Assembly: GCA_019747795.1 (NCBI GenBank)
Contig: JAIEQK010000261.1
Location: 1 to 49,065, forward strand
DNA: 49,065 nucleotides
Reading direction: 5' to 3'
DNA from: Gammaproteobacteria bacterium
GTDB taxonomy: Bacteria > Pseudomonadota > Gammaproteobacteria > Ga0077536
This document shows positions 17,409 to 25,416 of the stretch, in pieces (positions within the stretch are counted from its first letter, which is position 1; the number at the start of each line of letters is the position of its first letter). The position numbers and the translations under genes are program-made. Under the pieces are notes generated by a model, which worked only from the letters and a program-made list of their open reading frames with translations, was not told the DNA's origin and did no database searches.

Positions 17409-17420
17409 GCTCGGCGCGCC

Positions 17421-17795
17421 TCAGGCGCCGCCGAAGCGCAGCCAGGCGATCGTTCCCCACACCAGCGCCACCAGCAACGCGGCGAGCAGACCGGCGGCCG
17501 CGCCGTAGTCCTTGGCACGGCCCGAGAGTTCGTGGCGTTCGGCCCCGATGCGATCGACCAGCGCCTCGACGGCCGAGTTGAACAGCTCTGCGATCAGCAG
17601 CACCAGCAGGGCCGCGAGCAAGAGCGCGCGGTCCAGCGCGTCCCGTCCCACCCAGAACGCCAGCGGCGTCAGCACCGCGCACAGCAGCACCGCGTCGCGA
17701 AACGCGGTCTCGTGGCGCCAGCCGGCGCGAAATCCCTGCCAGGAATAGACGCAGGCCTTCAACAGGCGGGCGATGCCGTGACGCGGACGGGCCAT
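17421..17795 (-). CDS. dgkA: Diacylglycerol kinase (prokaryotic DgkA type)
   Basis: The product is 124 residues with three membrane helices, as in E. coli DgkA. The catalytic block AELFNSAVEALVDRIG followed by HELSGRAKDYGAAA is essentially canonical, with the conserved Glu, Asn and Asp residues. It phosphorylates diacylglycerol, or undecaprenol in some species, at the inner membrane and recycles lipid by-products of envelope synthesis. ATG at 17795 is the only good start. It is transcribed away from lexA, as in several proteobacteria where dgkA and lexA are neighbours. The gap between the two genes is 168 bases and contains the lexA control region. Confidence 0.95.
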   Translation of the reverse strand: MARPRHGIARLLKACVYSWQGFRAGWRHETAFRDAVLLCAVLTPLAFWVGRDALDRALLLAALLVLLIAELFNSAVEALVDRIGAERHELSGRAKDYGAAAGLLAALLVALVWGTIAWLRFGGA

Positions 17796-17928
17796 GGCGG
17801 TCAGCGCGATCCGGCGGGCCGTCGGGCGGAGCGCGGGAACGGCGGGCGCGGCGCGGAGGAGGTCATGGAACTGTGAGTGTCGGTTGAAGCGGGCGGCAGT
17901 ATAGCGGAGGCTTGCGCACGCGCCGGGG

Positions 17929-17960
17929 CTGGATATACTTACACCTGTTTTTATATACAG
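17929..17960 (+). promoter_or_regulatory. lexA promoter with SOS box
   Basis: CTGTTTTTATATACAG at 17945-17960 fits the E. coli-type LexA operator CTG-N10-CAG exactly and lies 3 bases before the lexA ATG. A weaker copy, CTGGATATACTTACAC (17929-17944), abuts it and contains the -10 element TATACT (17934-17939). Transcription would start inside the strong box, so LexA should block it directly. This supports SOS control of lexA, imuA and imuB together. There is almost no room for a Shine-Dalgarno sequence. Confidence 0.92.
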
Positions 17961-17963
17961 ATA

Positions 17964-18590
17964 ATGACCATGGTCACCGGTCTGACGGCCCGCCAGGCGG
18001 AAATCCTCGCGCTCATTCGCCGCACCGTGCAGCAGACCGGCATGCCGCCGACCCGCAGCGAGATCGCCGCCGCGCTCGGTTTCCGCTCGCCCAACGCCGC
18101 CGAGGAACACCTGCGCGCGCTGGCGCGCAAGGGCGTGATCGAACTCGTGCCCGGCTCCTCGCGCGGCATCCGCATCGCCGGCGAGGCGAGCGCGGGGGAG
18201 GTGCAGGGTCTGCCGGTGGTCGGGCGGGTCGCGGCCGGTCAGCCGCTGCTGGCGCTCGAACACATCGAGGAACATCACGCGGTGTCGGCGGAGCTGTTCA
18301 AGCCGCGCGCCGACTACCTGCTCAGGGTCGCCGGCTCGAGCATGCGTGATGCCGGCATCCTGGATGGCGACCTGCTCGCCGTGCATGCCACGCGCAACGT
18401 GCGCAACGGCCAGATCGTCGTGGCGCGTATCGATGACGAAGTCACCGTCAAGCGCTTCAGGCAGCGCGGCAACCGGGTGCGCCTGCTGGCGGAGAACCCC
18501 GAGTTCGCGCCCATCGAGGTCGAGCTCGGCGCGCGTGAACTGGTCATCGAGGGGCTCGCGGTCGGCGTCCTTCGCACCCGGTTGCCATGA
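17964..18590 (+). CDS. lexA: LexA repressor
   Basis: The product is 208 residues. The N-terminal winged helix-turn-helix domain (about 1-70) includes [13 protein letters not shown] and [14 protein letters not shown]. The self-cleavage site is Ala91-Gly92, and the catalytic dyad is Ser126 (AGSSM) and Lys163 (VTVKRF), all offset by seven from the E. coli positions. It represses SOS genes and cuts itself when RecA filaments form on damaged DNA. An autoregulatory operator sits just upstream. ATG at 17964 is chosen; an in-frame ATG two codons later is possible. The stop overlaps the imuA start as ATGA, so the three genes form one mutagenesis operon. Confidence 0.97.
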   Translation: MTMVTGLTARQAEILALIRRTVQQTGMPPTRSEIAAALGFRSPNAAEEHLRALARKGVIELVPGSSRGIRIAGEASAGEVQGLPVVGRVAAGQPLLALEHIEEHHAVSAELFKPRADYLLRVAGSSMRDAGILDGDLLAVHATRNVRNGQIVVARIDDEVTVKRFRQRGNRVRLLAENPEFAPIEVELGARELVIEGLAVGVLRTRLP

Positions 18591-19225
18591 GCCTCGAGGA
18601 TCTCCTGCAACGTGCCCAGGTGTGGCGCGCCGGCCGCGCTGCCCCCGGCGTCGGCCTCGCCAGCGGCTTCGCCGCGCTGGACGCCATCCTGCCGGGCGGC
18701 GGCTGGCCCACCCGCGGCCTGACCGAGATCCTCGCCGCGGGCAGCGGCATCGGCGCGCTCCGCCTGGTGCTGCCCGCGCTGGCCCGCCTGAGCCGCGAGG
18801 GGCGCTGGATCATCTGGGTCGCGCCGCCCCACATTCCTTATTCACCGGCCCTGTCCGGCCACGGGTTGGATCTCACCCGCGTGCTGGTGGTGGATTTTCC
18901 CGAGGACGAACGCAACGCCGCCGCCCAGTCCCTGTGGGCCTATGAGCAGGCGCTGCGTTTCGATGCCTGCGGCGCGGCCCTGCTGTGGGTCGACCGCCTG
19001 CCGCAGCTGCGCCTGCGCCGCCTGCAGCTCGCCGCCGAGAGCGGCGCCACCTGGGGACTGCTGTTCCGTCCCGCGGCCTGCGCCGCGCAGGCCTCGCCGG
19101 CGCCCCTGCGGCTCGAACTGCGGGCGCTCGACGCGGCGTCCGCGCCAGCCGCGCTGCAGGTGCGCCTGCACAAGGCCCGTGGCCGCCATGCCGGCCAGTG
19201 CTGCCGGCTCGAACTCGAAATATAA
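18587..19225 (+). CDS. imuA: ImuA, SOS mutagenesis accessory protein
   Basis: The product is 212 residues and related to the RecA/SulA fold. The N-terminus [15 protein letters not shown], then [24 protein letters not shown] and [16 protein letters not shown], are the conserved ImuA blocks. There is no usable Walker A, as is normal for the family. ImuA works with ImuB and the DnaE2 (ImuC) polymerase in damage-induced mutagenic translesion synthesis. It overlaps the lexA stop by four bases (ATGA) and ends 14 bases before imuB, so LexA repression should extend to it. Confidence 0.9.
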   Translation: MSLEDLLQRAQVWRAGRAAPGVGLASGFAALDAILPGGGWPTRGLTEILAAGSGIGALRLVLPALARLSREGRWIIWVAPPHIPYSPALSGHGLDLTRVLVVDFPEDERNAAAQSLWAYEQALRFDACGAALLWVDRLPQLRLRRLQLAAESGATWGLLFRPAACAAQASPAPLRLELRALDAASAPAALQVRLHKARGRHAGQCCRLELEI

Positions 19226-19239
19226 GAAGGAGCATCACC

Positions 19240-20817
19240 ATGCCCAGTTCCCTGCCCCTGTTCGACTCCGCGCCCTTGCCTGTCGCGACCCGCGGTCCGC
19301 GTTCCACGCCGGAACGCTGGCTGCCGACCCGTCCCCTGCCGGCGCCGACCCTGTGGCTCTGCCTGCATCTCCCGCAGCTGCCGCTGGAAGTGCGCACCCG
19401 CGGCCTGCCCGCGTCCCGCGCCTGCGTGCTGGTGGAGGGCGAGGGCACGCGTCGCCGCGTGCTGATGGCCAACACCCGCGCCGCGACCCTGGGGATCCGC
19501 GCCGGCATGCCGGTGGGCGCGGCCCACGCGCTCGGCGAAGTGGTCGAACTCGAGCGCAGCGTGGAGGCCGAGCAGGCCGCGCTCACCCGGCTCGCCCATT
19601 GGGCGATGCAGTTCTCGCCCCTGGTCAGCCTGGTGGCCCCCGACGGCGTGCTGCTCGAGGTGCGCGGCAGCCTGCGCCTGTTCCAGGGCGTCGAGGGCTT
19701 GCTCACGCGCCTGCGCCAGGGCCTGAAGCAGCTCGGCTACCGCGCCCAGTACGCGGTGGCGCCGACGCCGCTCGCCGCCACCGCCCTGGCGCGCGTGAGC
19801 GCGCGTGCCGTGGTGGAGGACATGCACGAATTGCCGCGCCATCTCGCCGGTCTGCCGCTCGCGGCGCTGCGCCTCGCGCCGGCGGAGGAGGAGGCCCTGG
19901 CGAGCGTCGGCGTGCGCACCGTGGGCGAGTGCCGGCGGCTGGCGCGCGCCGACCTGGCGCGACGCCTGTCGCCCGCGCTGCTTGATCATTTCGACAAGCT
20001 CCACGGCCTCGCGCCCGATCCCCGTGCCGCGCTGCCGGTCCCCAATCGCTTCGAGAGCCGGCTCGAACTGCCCTGGGAGGTGAGCCATGCCCAGGCGCTG
20101 GTGACCGCGGGCGAGCGCCTGCTCCACGAATTACAGGGTTTCTTGCGCGGCCATAACGCGGTGACCCGGCTGCTGCGCTGGCGTCTGCGGGATCGCAGCG
20201 GACACTGGCAGAGCTTCGAACTGCGGCTCACGCAGCCGGGACGCGAGCAGGCGCACATGCTGCTGCTGTTGCGCGAGACCTTGATGCGCATGAGCCTGGC
20301 GGCGCCGGTCACGGCCATGGAACTGCTGGTCGACGACCTTGTGCAGGGCCGGCCGGGTGAAGGCGCTGACCTGTTCGGCCAGCGCCCGGCGGCGCAGGGC
20401 GAGGCCTATGCGGCGTTCATCGATCGTCTGCGTGCGCGTTGCGGTGACGAGGCGCTGCGCGGCGTGGCGCTGGAGGCGGCTCATCGCCCCGAGGCGGCCT
20501 GGCGGTGGCGTCAGGGCGAGGGGCTGACGCTCGCCCAGCGGGTCGGCGCGCGCAGCCTGTCCGCCGCTGGACGACAGGCGCGTCCGCTGTGGCTGGTCCG
20601 AGAGCCGCTCACCCTGCCGACCCACGAGGGCATCCCGCATTTCGAGGGACCGCTCACCCTGGCGCCCGAGCGTGAACGCATCGAGGCGGGCTGGTGGGAA
20701 GGGCCGGCACCGGCCCGCGATTATTTCGTCGCCCGCACCCCCCGTGGCGGTCGCCTGTGGGTCTACAAGGAACTGGAAGGCGAGCAGCGCTGGCGCCTGC
20801 ACGGCGTCTTCGAATAG
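19240..20817 (+). CDS. imuB: ImuB, inactive Y-family polymerase homologue
   Basis: The product is 525 residues. It has the Y-family finger/palm/thumb layout but lacks the catalytic acids: LWLCLHLPQLPLEVR stands where active polymerases have a DxD motif. The DGVLLEVRGSLRLF segment is typical of ImuB. ImuB is a non-catalytic hub linking the beta clamp, ImuA and DnaE2. The first residues (MPSSLPLFD) resemble a beta-clamp-binding QxLxLF motif with Ser in place of Gln; its position at the N-terminus is unusual. A strong Shine-Dalgarno (AGAAGGAG, 19225-19232) supports the ATG at 19240. dnaE2 does not follow; a terminator ends the operon. Confidence 0.92.
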   Translation: MPSSLPLFDSAPLPVATRGPRSTPERWLPTRPLPAPTLWLCLHLPQLPLEVRTRGLPASRACVLVEGEGTRRRVLMANTRAATLGIRAGMPVGAAHALGEVVELERSVEAEQAALTRLAHWAMQFSPLVSLVAPDGVLLEVRGSLRLFQGVEGLLTRLRQGLKQLGYRAQYAVAPTPLAATALARVSARAVVEDMHELPRHLAGLPLAALRLAPAEEEALASVGVRTVGECRRLARADLARRLSPALLDHFDKLHGLAPDPRAALPVPNRFESRLELPWEVSHAQALVTAGERLLHELQGFLRGHNAVTRLLRWRLRDRSGHWQSFELRLTQPGREQAHMLLLLRETLMRMSLAAPVTAMELLVDDLVQGRPGEGADLFGQRPAAQGEAYAAFIDRLRARCGDEALRGVALEAAHRPEAAWRWRQGEGLTLAQRVGARSLSAAGRQARPLWLVREPLTLPTHEGIPHFEGPLTLAPERERIEAGWWEGPAPARDYFVARTPRGGRLWVYKELEGEQRWRLHGVFE

Positions 20818-20897
20818 CGCCTGAGACGCGCGCGCCCACCCGCCGTCTTCACCTTCACGCTTGGCACGAGCTTCTTTGCCGGTGCCCCCCGGCCCCT

Positions 20898-20944
20898 GGT
20901 GCCGACGCCTGCCGAACCCCGCGGCGGGCGTCGGCGCCCTTTCT
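20898..20944 (+). terminator. Rho-independent terminator after imuB
   Basis: GGTGCCGACGCCTGCCG (20898-20914) pairs with CGGCGGGCGTCGGCGCC (20922-20938), about 17 pairs with few mismatches and a 7-base loop, followed by CTTTCT. It lies 80 bases past the imuB stop and would separate the SOS operon from the next one. Confidence 0.8.
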
Positions 20945-21142
20945 ATCCCAGCATCGAATGGGCCATGTGCATGACAAACGCATTGCACAAAGTGCCAACT
21001 AGGGGGCAAAATCCGCCCCGGAATGGGGGGGAAGCAGCATCGACACGCTTGCCGCGAGCGCCGTACTGGGGAGCACGACGCCGCCGGTCTTCATTTTGTC
21101 TGGATATTGCGGGCTTAATTTCGCTAGCTCACTAATGTTACG

Positions 21143-21203
21143 AACCGGTTATAATCTCGGTCGCTGCGTCAGGGGGGACAAACCAGGCTCGCGCAGGTTT
21201 GTC
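21143..21203 (+). promoter_or_regulatory. Promoter and operator-like palindrome of the sphingolipid operon
   Basis: A consensus -10, TATAAT, lies at 21150-21155; no good -35 is visible. The 8-bp palindrome AACCGGTT (21143-21150) overlaps it. Downstream, GACAAACC (21177-21184) and GGTTTGTC (21196-21203) form a perfect 8-bp inverted repeat with an 11-base centre, about +15 to +41 from the expected start. This position suits a repressor site; an RNA hairpin in the leader is the alternative. Confidence 0.55.
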
Positions 21204-21232
21204 GATTCGGTCCGCTCAAATCAATTCGAGAC

Positions 21233-22990
21233 ATGATGAAAGCCACCATAAGAAACAGCCAATTGCCGCTGCGCAACGCCGACTTCGACACCCTGGTCGA
21301 AGCGCTCGAATATGCTGCCGAGGGCGAGGCGGGATACAACTTCTACGACGGCCGTGGTGAGTTGTTCGCGGTGCTGAGCTATCGCGAGTTGCGTGTCGAG
21401 GCGATGGCACTGGCCCGCCGCCTGCGCGGACTGGGCTGCAAACGTGGCGCACGCGTCGCCATAGTGGCGGAGACCGAACCGATGTTTCATCGGTTTTTCT
21501 TTGCCTGCCAGTATGCTGGCTACATCCCCGTGGCCCTGCCCGCCGGCTTCCAGCTCGGCGCGCGCAAGGCCTACGTCGAGCAGCTCGAACGCATGCTCGA
21601 CAGCTGCGGCGCCGACCTGGCCGTCGCCCCCGAATCCCACGTCGGTTTCCTGCGCCAGGCGGTCGAACGCCTGAACCTGGTCAAGGCCGGCACTCCCGAC
21701 GAATTCGATGCCCTGCCGGAAGCGGACTGCGTGCTCGAGCCGCTGCGCGCGGACGAGACGGCCTACCTGCAATACACCTCCGGCAGCACGCGCTTCCCGC
21801 GCGGCGTCGAGATCTCCCAGCACTGCGTGATGACCAACCTGCGGGATATCGCGGTGCATGGCCTCAAGATCACGCGTGAAGATCGCATGGTCGCCTGGCT
21901 GCCCCTGTACCACGACATGGGCCTGGTCGGCTTCGTCCTGCTGCCGCTGGGCAGCCAGCTGTCGGCGGATTACCTGAGCCCGCGCACCTTCGCCATGCGC
22001 CCGCGCCTGTGGCTCAAGGTCATCTCGCAGAACCGCGGCACCATCTCTTCCAGCCCGCCTTTCGGCTACGCGCTGTGCGCCAAGCGCCTGCGCCTGACCG
22101 ACCAGGACCGTTATGACCTGAGTTCCTGGCGCGTTGCCTGCGTCGGCGCGGAGCGCATCCATCCGGAGCCGCTGCGCCAGTTCGCCCATGTGCTGGCGCC
22201 CGCCAAGTTCGATCCCCGCGCCTTTGTCGCCTGCTACGGCATGGCGGAGTGCGCGCTCGCCATCAGCTTCGCCGATCTCGGCGCCGGCATCAGCGCGATC
22301 AAGGTCGACAAGGAAACCATGGCCACCACCGGTCGCGTGGAACCCCTGCCCGAGGGCGCCGACGAGCGCGCCGAGGACACGCTGACCTTCGTCGACTGCG
22401 GCGAGATCCTGCCCAGCTTCCAGATGGCCATTCGTGACGACGAAGGCCGCGACCTGCCCGACTACCAGTGTGGTCGCATCTGCCTCAAGGGGCCGAGCGT
22501 CATGTCGGGCTACTTCCAGAACCCGACCGCCACCGCCGAGGTCCTGTCCAAGGATGGCTGGCTCGACACCGGTGACATCGGCTACCGGGTTGGCACCCAC
22601 GTGGTGGTGACCGCGCGCCGCAAGGACGTGATCATCGTCAACGGCCGCAACATCTGGCCGCACGACCTCGAATACGTGGCCGAGAGCCTGCCCGGCGTGC
22701 GCTTCGGCAACGTCTCGGCCTTTTCCTTCGCCGACGACAGCGGCGCCGACCAGGTCGTGATGGTGGTCGAGTCGCGCGAAACCAATCCGGCCAAGATGCG
22801 CAGCCTGATCGACGAACTCAAGTCGCTGATCAACACGCACTTCGGCATCACCTGCCACATCGACCTGGTGCCGCCGCGAACCCTGCCGCGCACCTCCTCG
22901 GGCAAGCTCTCGCGTTCCAAGGCCAAGCAGGACTTCCTGGCCCGCGCGGAGGCGCCACAGGGCGCCAGCGCCCTGGGCGCCCACGGCTGA
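21233..22990 (+). CDS. Fatty acyl-AMP ligase / acyl-ACP synthetase, candidate sphingolipid enzyme
   Basis: The product is 585 residues of the ANL superfamily. The phosphate loop YTSGSTRFPRG starts at Tyr181; later come YGMAEC, a TGDIGY motif and the C-terminal RTSSGKLSR with the catalytic Lys. Overall it looks like a fatty acyl-AMP ligase, the type that transfers the acyl group to a carrier protein rather than to CoA. The ACP gene two genes downstream is the obvious acceptor. In Caulobacter an acyl-CoA synthetase-like gene of this kind is required for ceramide synthesis beside spt, acp and cerR, the same set as here. ATG at 21233 and 21236 are both possible; neither has a strong ribosome binding site. 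It is the first gene of its operon. Confidence 0.85.
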   Translation: MMKATIRNSQLPLRNADFDTLVEALEYAAEGEAGYNFYDGRGELFAVLSYRELRVEAMALARRLRGLGCKRGARVAIVAETEPMFHRFFFACQYAGYIPVALPAGFQLGARKAYVEQLERMLDSCGADLAVAPESHVGFLRQAVERLNLVKAGTPDEFDALPEADCVLEPLRADETAYLQYTSGSTRFPRGVEISQHCVMTNLRDIAVHGLKITREDRMVAWLPLYHDMGLVGFVLLPLGSQLSADYLSPRTFAMRPRLWLKVISQNRGTISSSPPFGYALCAKRLRLTDQDRYDLSSWRVACVGAERIHPEPLRQFAHVLAPAKFDPRAFVACYGMAECALAISFADLGAGISAIKVDKETMATTGRVEPLPEGADERAEDTLTFVDCGEILPSFQMAIRDDEGRDLPDYQCGRICLKGPSVMSGYFQNPTATAEVLSKDGWLDTGDIGYRVGTHVVVTARRKDVIIVNGRNIWPHDLEYVAESLPGVRFGNVSAFSFADDSGADQVVMVVESRETNPAKMRSLIDELKSLINTHFGITCHIDLVPPRTLPRTSSGKLSRSKAKQDFLARAEAPQGASALGAHG

Positions 22991-23003
22991 AGAAGCGCCC
23001 CTC

Positions 23004-23933
23004 CTGAAGCGACCCATCGCCCTGACCGGGGCCACCGGGTTCATCGGCCGCGAATTGCAGCGCCAGCTGCTCGCGGCCGGGCACCCGGTGCGGGCACTGC
23101 AACGACCCGGATCGCGCCGCGCCGACGCCCTGTTGCCGGGTGTCGAGCGCGTGGCGGTCGGACTGGACGATCCGCCCGCGCTGCAGGACGCCCTGCGCGG
23201 GGTCGACGCGGTCATCTCCTGCGCGGGCGCCGTGCGCGGCGCATGTCCCGCGGACTTCGGCCCGGCCAACGTGGCAGGCGTAGCGAATCTCGCCGCCGCC
23301 GCCGCCGCGCAGTCGGATCCGCCCTTCTTCCTGCACATTTCCTCGCTCGCCGCCACGCGCCCGACGCTGTCCGACTATGCCGGGAGCAAGGCCGCCGGCG
23401 AGGCGGTGCTGCGCGCGGTGCCGGGGTTGGCGTGGTGCATCCTGCGTCCGCCGGCGGTCTACGGGCCCGGCGACAAGGAACTCCTGCCGCTGTTTCGCGC
23501 GATGCGCTTCGGGCTCGCCGTGATCGTAGGTCCTGCGGAACAGCGGCTGTCACTGCTGCACGTCGAGGACCTGGCGCGCGCGGCGCTCGCGGTGCTCGAG
23601 CACCGTGATGCCTGCCGGGGCGGGGTGTTCGGCCTCGACGACGGCACGCCCGCCGGTCATGGCTGGCCGGCGATCGTCGCGGCGGGCCGCGGCCGGCTGC
23701 CGGTGCTGTCCCTGCACGTACCGCGCGTGCTGCTCGCGGCGCTCGGGCGCCTGAACCTCATGCTCGCGCGTGTCACCGGGCATGCACCCATGCTGACACC
23801 GGGCAAGGTCCGCGAGCTTTCGGAGCCCGAGTGGCTCTGCGATAATTCCGAGTTCCACGCCGCGACGGGCTGGCGCCCACGCGTGGCATTGCAGGTCGGC
23901 ATCGAACGCTTGTTCGCCGCACATTCCTCCTAA
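23004..23933 (+). CDS. cerR: CerR-like NAD(P)-dependent epimerase/reductase, apparent CTG start
   Basis: The product is about 309 residues, an extended SDR. From the proposed start it reads MKRPIALTGATGFIG, with the cofactor motif at 9-15, Ser113/Ser114 (HISS) and the catalytic Tyr125-x3-Lys129 (YAGSK). No ATG, GTG or TTG occurs in frame before the cofactor motif; the first TTG (23055) would delete that motif, so CTG at 23004, with AGAAG 8 bases upstream, is the best start. In bacterial ceramide synthesis CerR reduces the oxidised sphingoid-base or ceramide intermediate. Its place between an acyl-AMP ligase and ACP/spt supports that role. Function is inferred mainly from context, since this family is broad. 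Confidence 0.72.
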   Translation: MKRPIALTGATGFIGRELQRQLLAAGHPVRALQRPGSRRADALLPGVERVAVGLDDPPALQDALRGVDAVISCAGAVRGACPADFGPANVAGVANLAAAAAAQSDPPFFLHISSLAATRPTLSDYAGSKAAGEAVLRAVPGLAWCILRPPAVYGPGDKELLPLFRAMRFGLAVIVGPAEQRLSLLHVEDLARAALAVLEHRDACRGGVFGLDDGTPAGHGWPAIVAAGRGRLPVLSLHVPRVLLAALGRLNLMLARVTGHAPMLTPGKVRELSEPEWLCDNSEFHAATGWRPRVALQVGIERLFAAHSS

Positions 23934-23951
23934 TCACACCGGAATCACGTA

Positions 23952-24197
23952 GTGGGTACTGAACTGGCGGTCGAAGACCGGCTCATAGCCTTGCTCGGCA
24001 AGACCCTTGGACCGGACGCGGTCCTCTCACCCGCCACCAACCTGGTGGGTGATCTCGGCCTGGAATCGATCCAGGTGATCGAGTACCTGTGCGAGGTCGA
24101 GGACCATTTCGATCTCGCCATCGACGAGGCGACGCTCGCCGACGTACAAACCATAGGCGACCTGGCCGCCGTGATCCGCAAGCTCGGCAAGGACTAG
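23952..24197 (+). CDS. Dedicated acyl carrier protein (GTG start)
   Basis: The product is 81 residues. The phosphopantetheine site is Ser39 in LGLESIQVIEYL, with Glu-Ser-Ile instead of the usual Asp-Ser-Leu; the following helix is acidic, as expected for ACPs. It begins with GTG at 23952, 18 bases after the reductase gene, and ends 4 bases before spt, so it is in the same operon. This is unlikely to be the housekeeping AcpP (no fab genes nearby). It probably accepts the acyl chain from the ligase and presents it to the synthase. Confidence 0.9.
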   Translation: MGTELAVEDRLIALLGKTLGPDAVLSPATNLVGDLGLESIQVIEYLCEVEDHFDLAIDEATLADVQTIGDLAAVIRKLGKD

Positions 24198-24201
24198 ACC
24201 C

Positions 24202-25407
24202 ATGGCCCTGCTCGACAAGTTCGACGCCGCGCGACGCACGCGCGACACCCTCGCCGCGCTGCCGCTGAATCCCACCGACGTGGTGATCGAGGAGGTGCTC
24301 TCCGCCACCGAGGCCATGATCCAGGGGCGCCGCACCATCATGGCCGGTACCAACAACTACCTGGGCCTGACCTTCGACACCGGCGCCATCGCCGCCGGCC
24401 AGGCGGCGCTCGCGGCCAGCGGCACCGGCACCACCGGCTCGCGCATGGCGAACGGCACCTATCGCGATCATCTATTGCTCGAGCGCGAGATCGCGGCGTT
24501 CTTCGATCTGCCCTACGCGATGGTGTTCTCGACCGGCTATTCCGCCAACCTCGGTTCGCTGGCCGCGCTGCTCGCGCCCGGTGACGCCGTGTTGCTCGAT
24601 TCCGAGGCCCACGCCTCGCTGTTCGATGGCTGCCGGCTGTCCGGCGCCGACATCTTCCGCTTCAAGCACAACGACGCCGACAGTCTCGCCAGTCGGCTGC
24701 GTCGCCTGGGCGAGCGCGCAAGTTCCGCGCTGATCGTCGCCGAGGGGTTGTACAGCATTCGCGGCGACTGCGCGCCCCTGCGCGAGTTCGCGGCGGTCAA
24801 GCGCGAGTTCGGCGCCATCCTGTTCGTCGACGAGGCGCATTCGCTTGGCCTGTACGGCGATCATGGCCGCGGCCTGGTGGAGCAGGAGGGCGTGGCCGAG
24901 GACGTCGACTTCATCGTCGGCACCTTCAGCAAGAGCCTGGGGTCCATCGGCGGCTTCTGCGTCAGCGCGCGCGAAGAGCTGCCGCTGTTCCGCTACGCGA
25001 GCCGCCCCTACATCTTCACCGCCTCGCCCTGCCCGTCGGTGATCGCCACCACGCGGGTCGCGCTCGAACAGCTGCGGACGCGGCCGGAACTGCGCAAGAC
25101 CGTGTGGGACAACGCCCATCGGCTCTACGCCGCGCTGGCCGAACTCGGGCTCGAGCTCGGACCCGACGTCAGCCCGGTGATCGGCATTTCGCTCCGCGAG
25201 CGCGAAGTGGCGTTCGCCTGCTGGCAGGCGCTGTTCAACGCCGGGGTCTACACCAATCTCATTCTCCCACCCGCCGCGCCGGACGGCGGCAGCCTCATTC
25301 GCTGCAGCGTCACGGCGGCGCACACCCGCGCGCAGATCGACCAGATCGCCGCGGCTTTCGCCCAGGTCTGCCGGGATATCGGCGTCGGCCGGCACGCCGC
25401 CGCCTGA
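24202..25407 (+). CDS. spt: Serine palmitoyltransferase (alpha-oxoamine synthase)
   Basis: The product is 401 residues, a PLP enzyme of the alpha-oxoamine synthase family. The PLP lysine is Lys244 in GTFSKSLGSIGG; GTFSKS followed by SIGG is the form seen in serine palmitoyltransferases, whereas KBL and ALAS have GTLGKA or GTLAKA. Other landmarks are TGSRMANG, SEAHASLFDG (the His stacking on PLP) and FVDEAHSLG. It condenses L-serine with an acyl thioester to 3-ketosphinganine, the first committed step of sphingolipid synthesis. It is soluble, with no membrane helix, as in Sphingomonas. It starts 4 bases after the ACP gene, which suggests acyl-ACP as substrate. It converges on the flippase gene with 9 bases between. 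Confidence 0.88.
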   Translation: MALLDKFDAARRTRDTLAALPLNPTDVVIEEVLSATEAMIQGRRTIMAGTNNYLGLTFDTGAIAAGQAALAASGTGTTGSRMANGTYRDHLLLEREIAAFFDLPYAMVFSTGYSANLGSLAALLAPGDAVLLDSEAHASLFDGCRLSGADIFRFKHNDADSLASRLRRLGERASSALIVAEGLYSIRGDCAPLREFAAVKREFGAILFVDEAHSLGLYGDHGRGLVEQEGVAEDVDFIVGTFSKSLGSIGGFCVSAREELPLFRYASRPYIFTASPCPSVIATTRVALEQLRTRPELRKTVWDNAHRLYAALAELGLELGPDVSPVIGISLREREVAFACWQALFNAGVYTNLILPPAAPDGGSLIRCSVTAAHTRAQIDQIAAAFAQVCRDIGVGRHAAA

Positions 25408-25416
25408 GCTCGCGCC

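Larger units (their letters stand above)
20818..21232. other. 415-base gap between imuB and the sphingolipid island
   Basis: The first part holds the imuB terminator. The remainder, from about 20950, is more AT-rich than the surroundings and carries the promoter and a palindrome for the acyl-AMP ligase operon. I found no remnant of dnaE2 and no other gene. Confidence 0.55.

Noticed and set aside
20818-21232. Remnant of dnaE2 after imuB
   Set aside because: No polymerase motif in any frame; the gap holds a terminator and promoter signals.
24202-25407. KBL or BioF (glycine C-acetyltransferase / AON synthase)
   Set aside because: The PLP motif GTFSKS...SIGG and the neighbours (ACP, acyl-AMP ligase, CerR-like) fit serine palmitoyltransferase better; no bio or tdh genes are adjacent.
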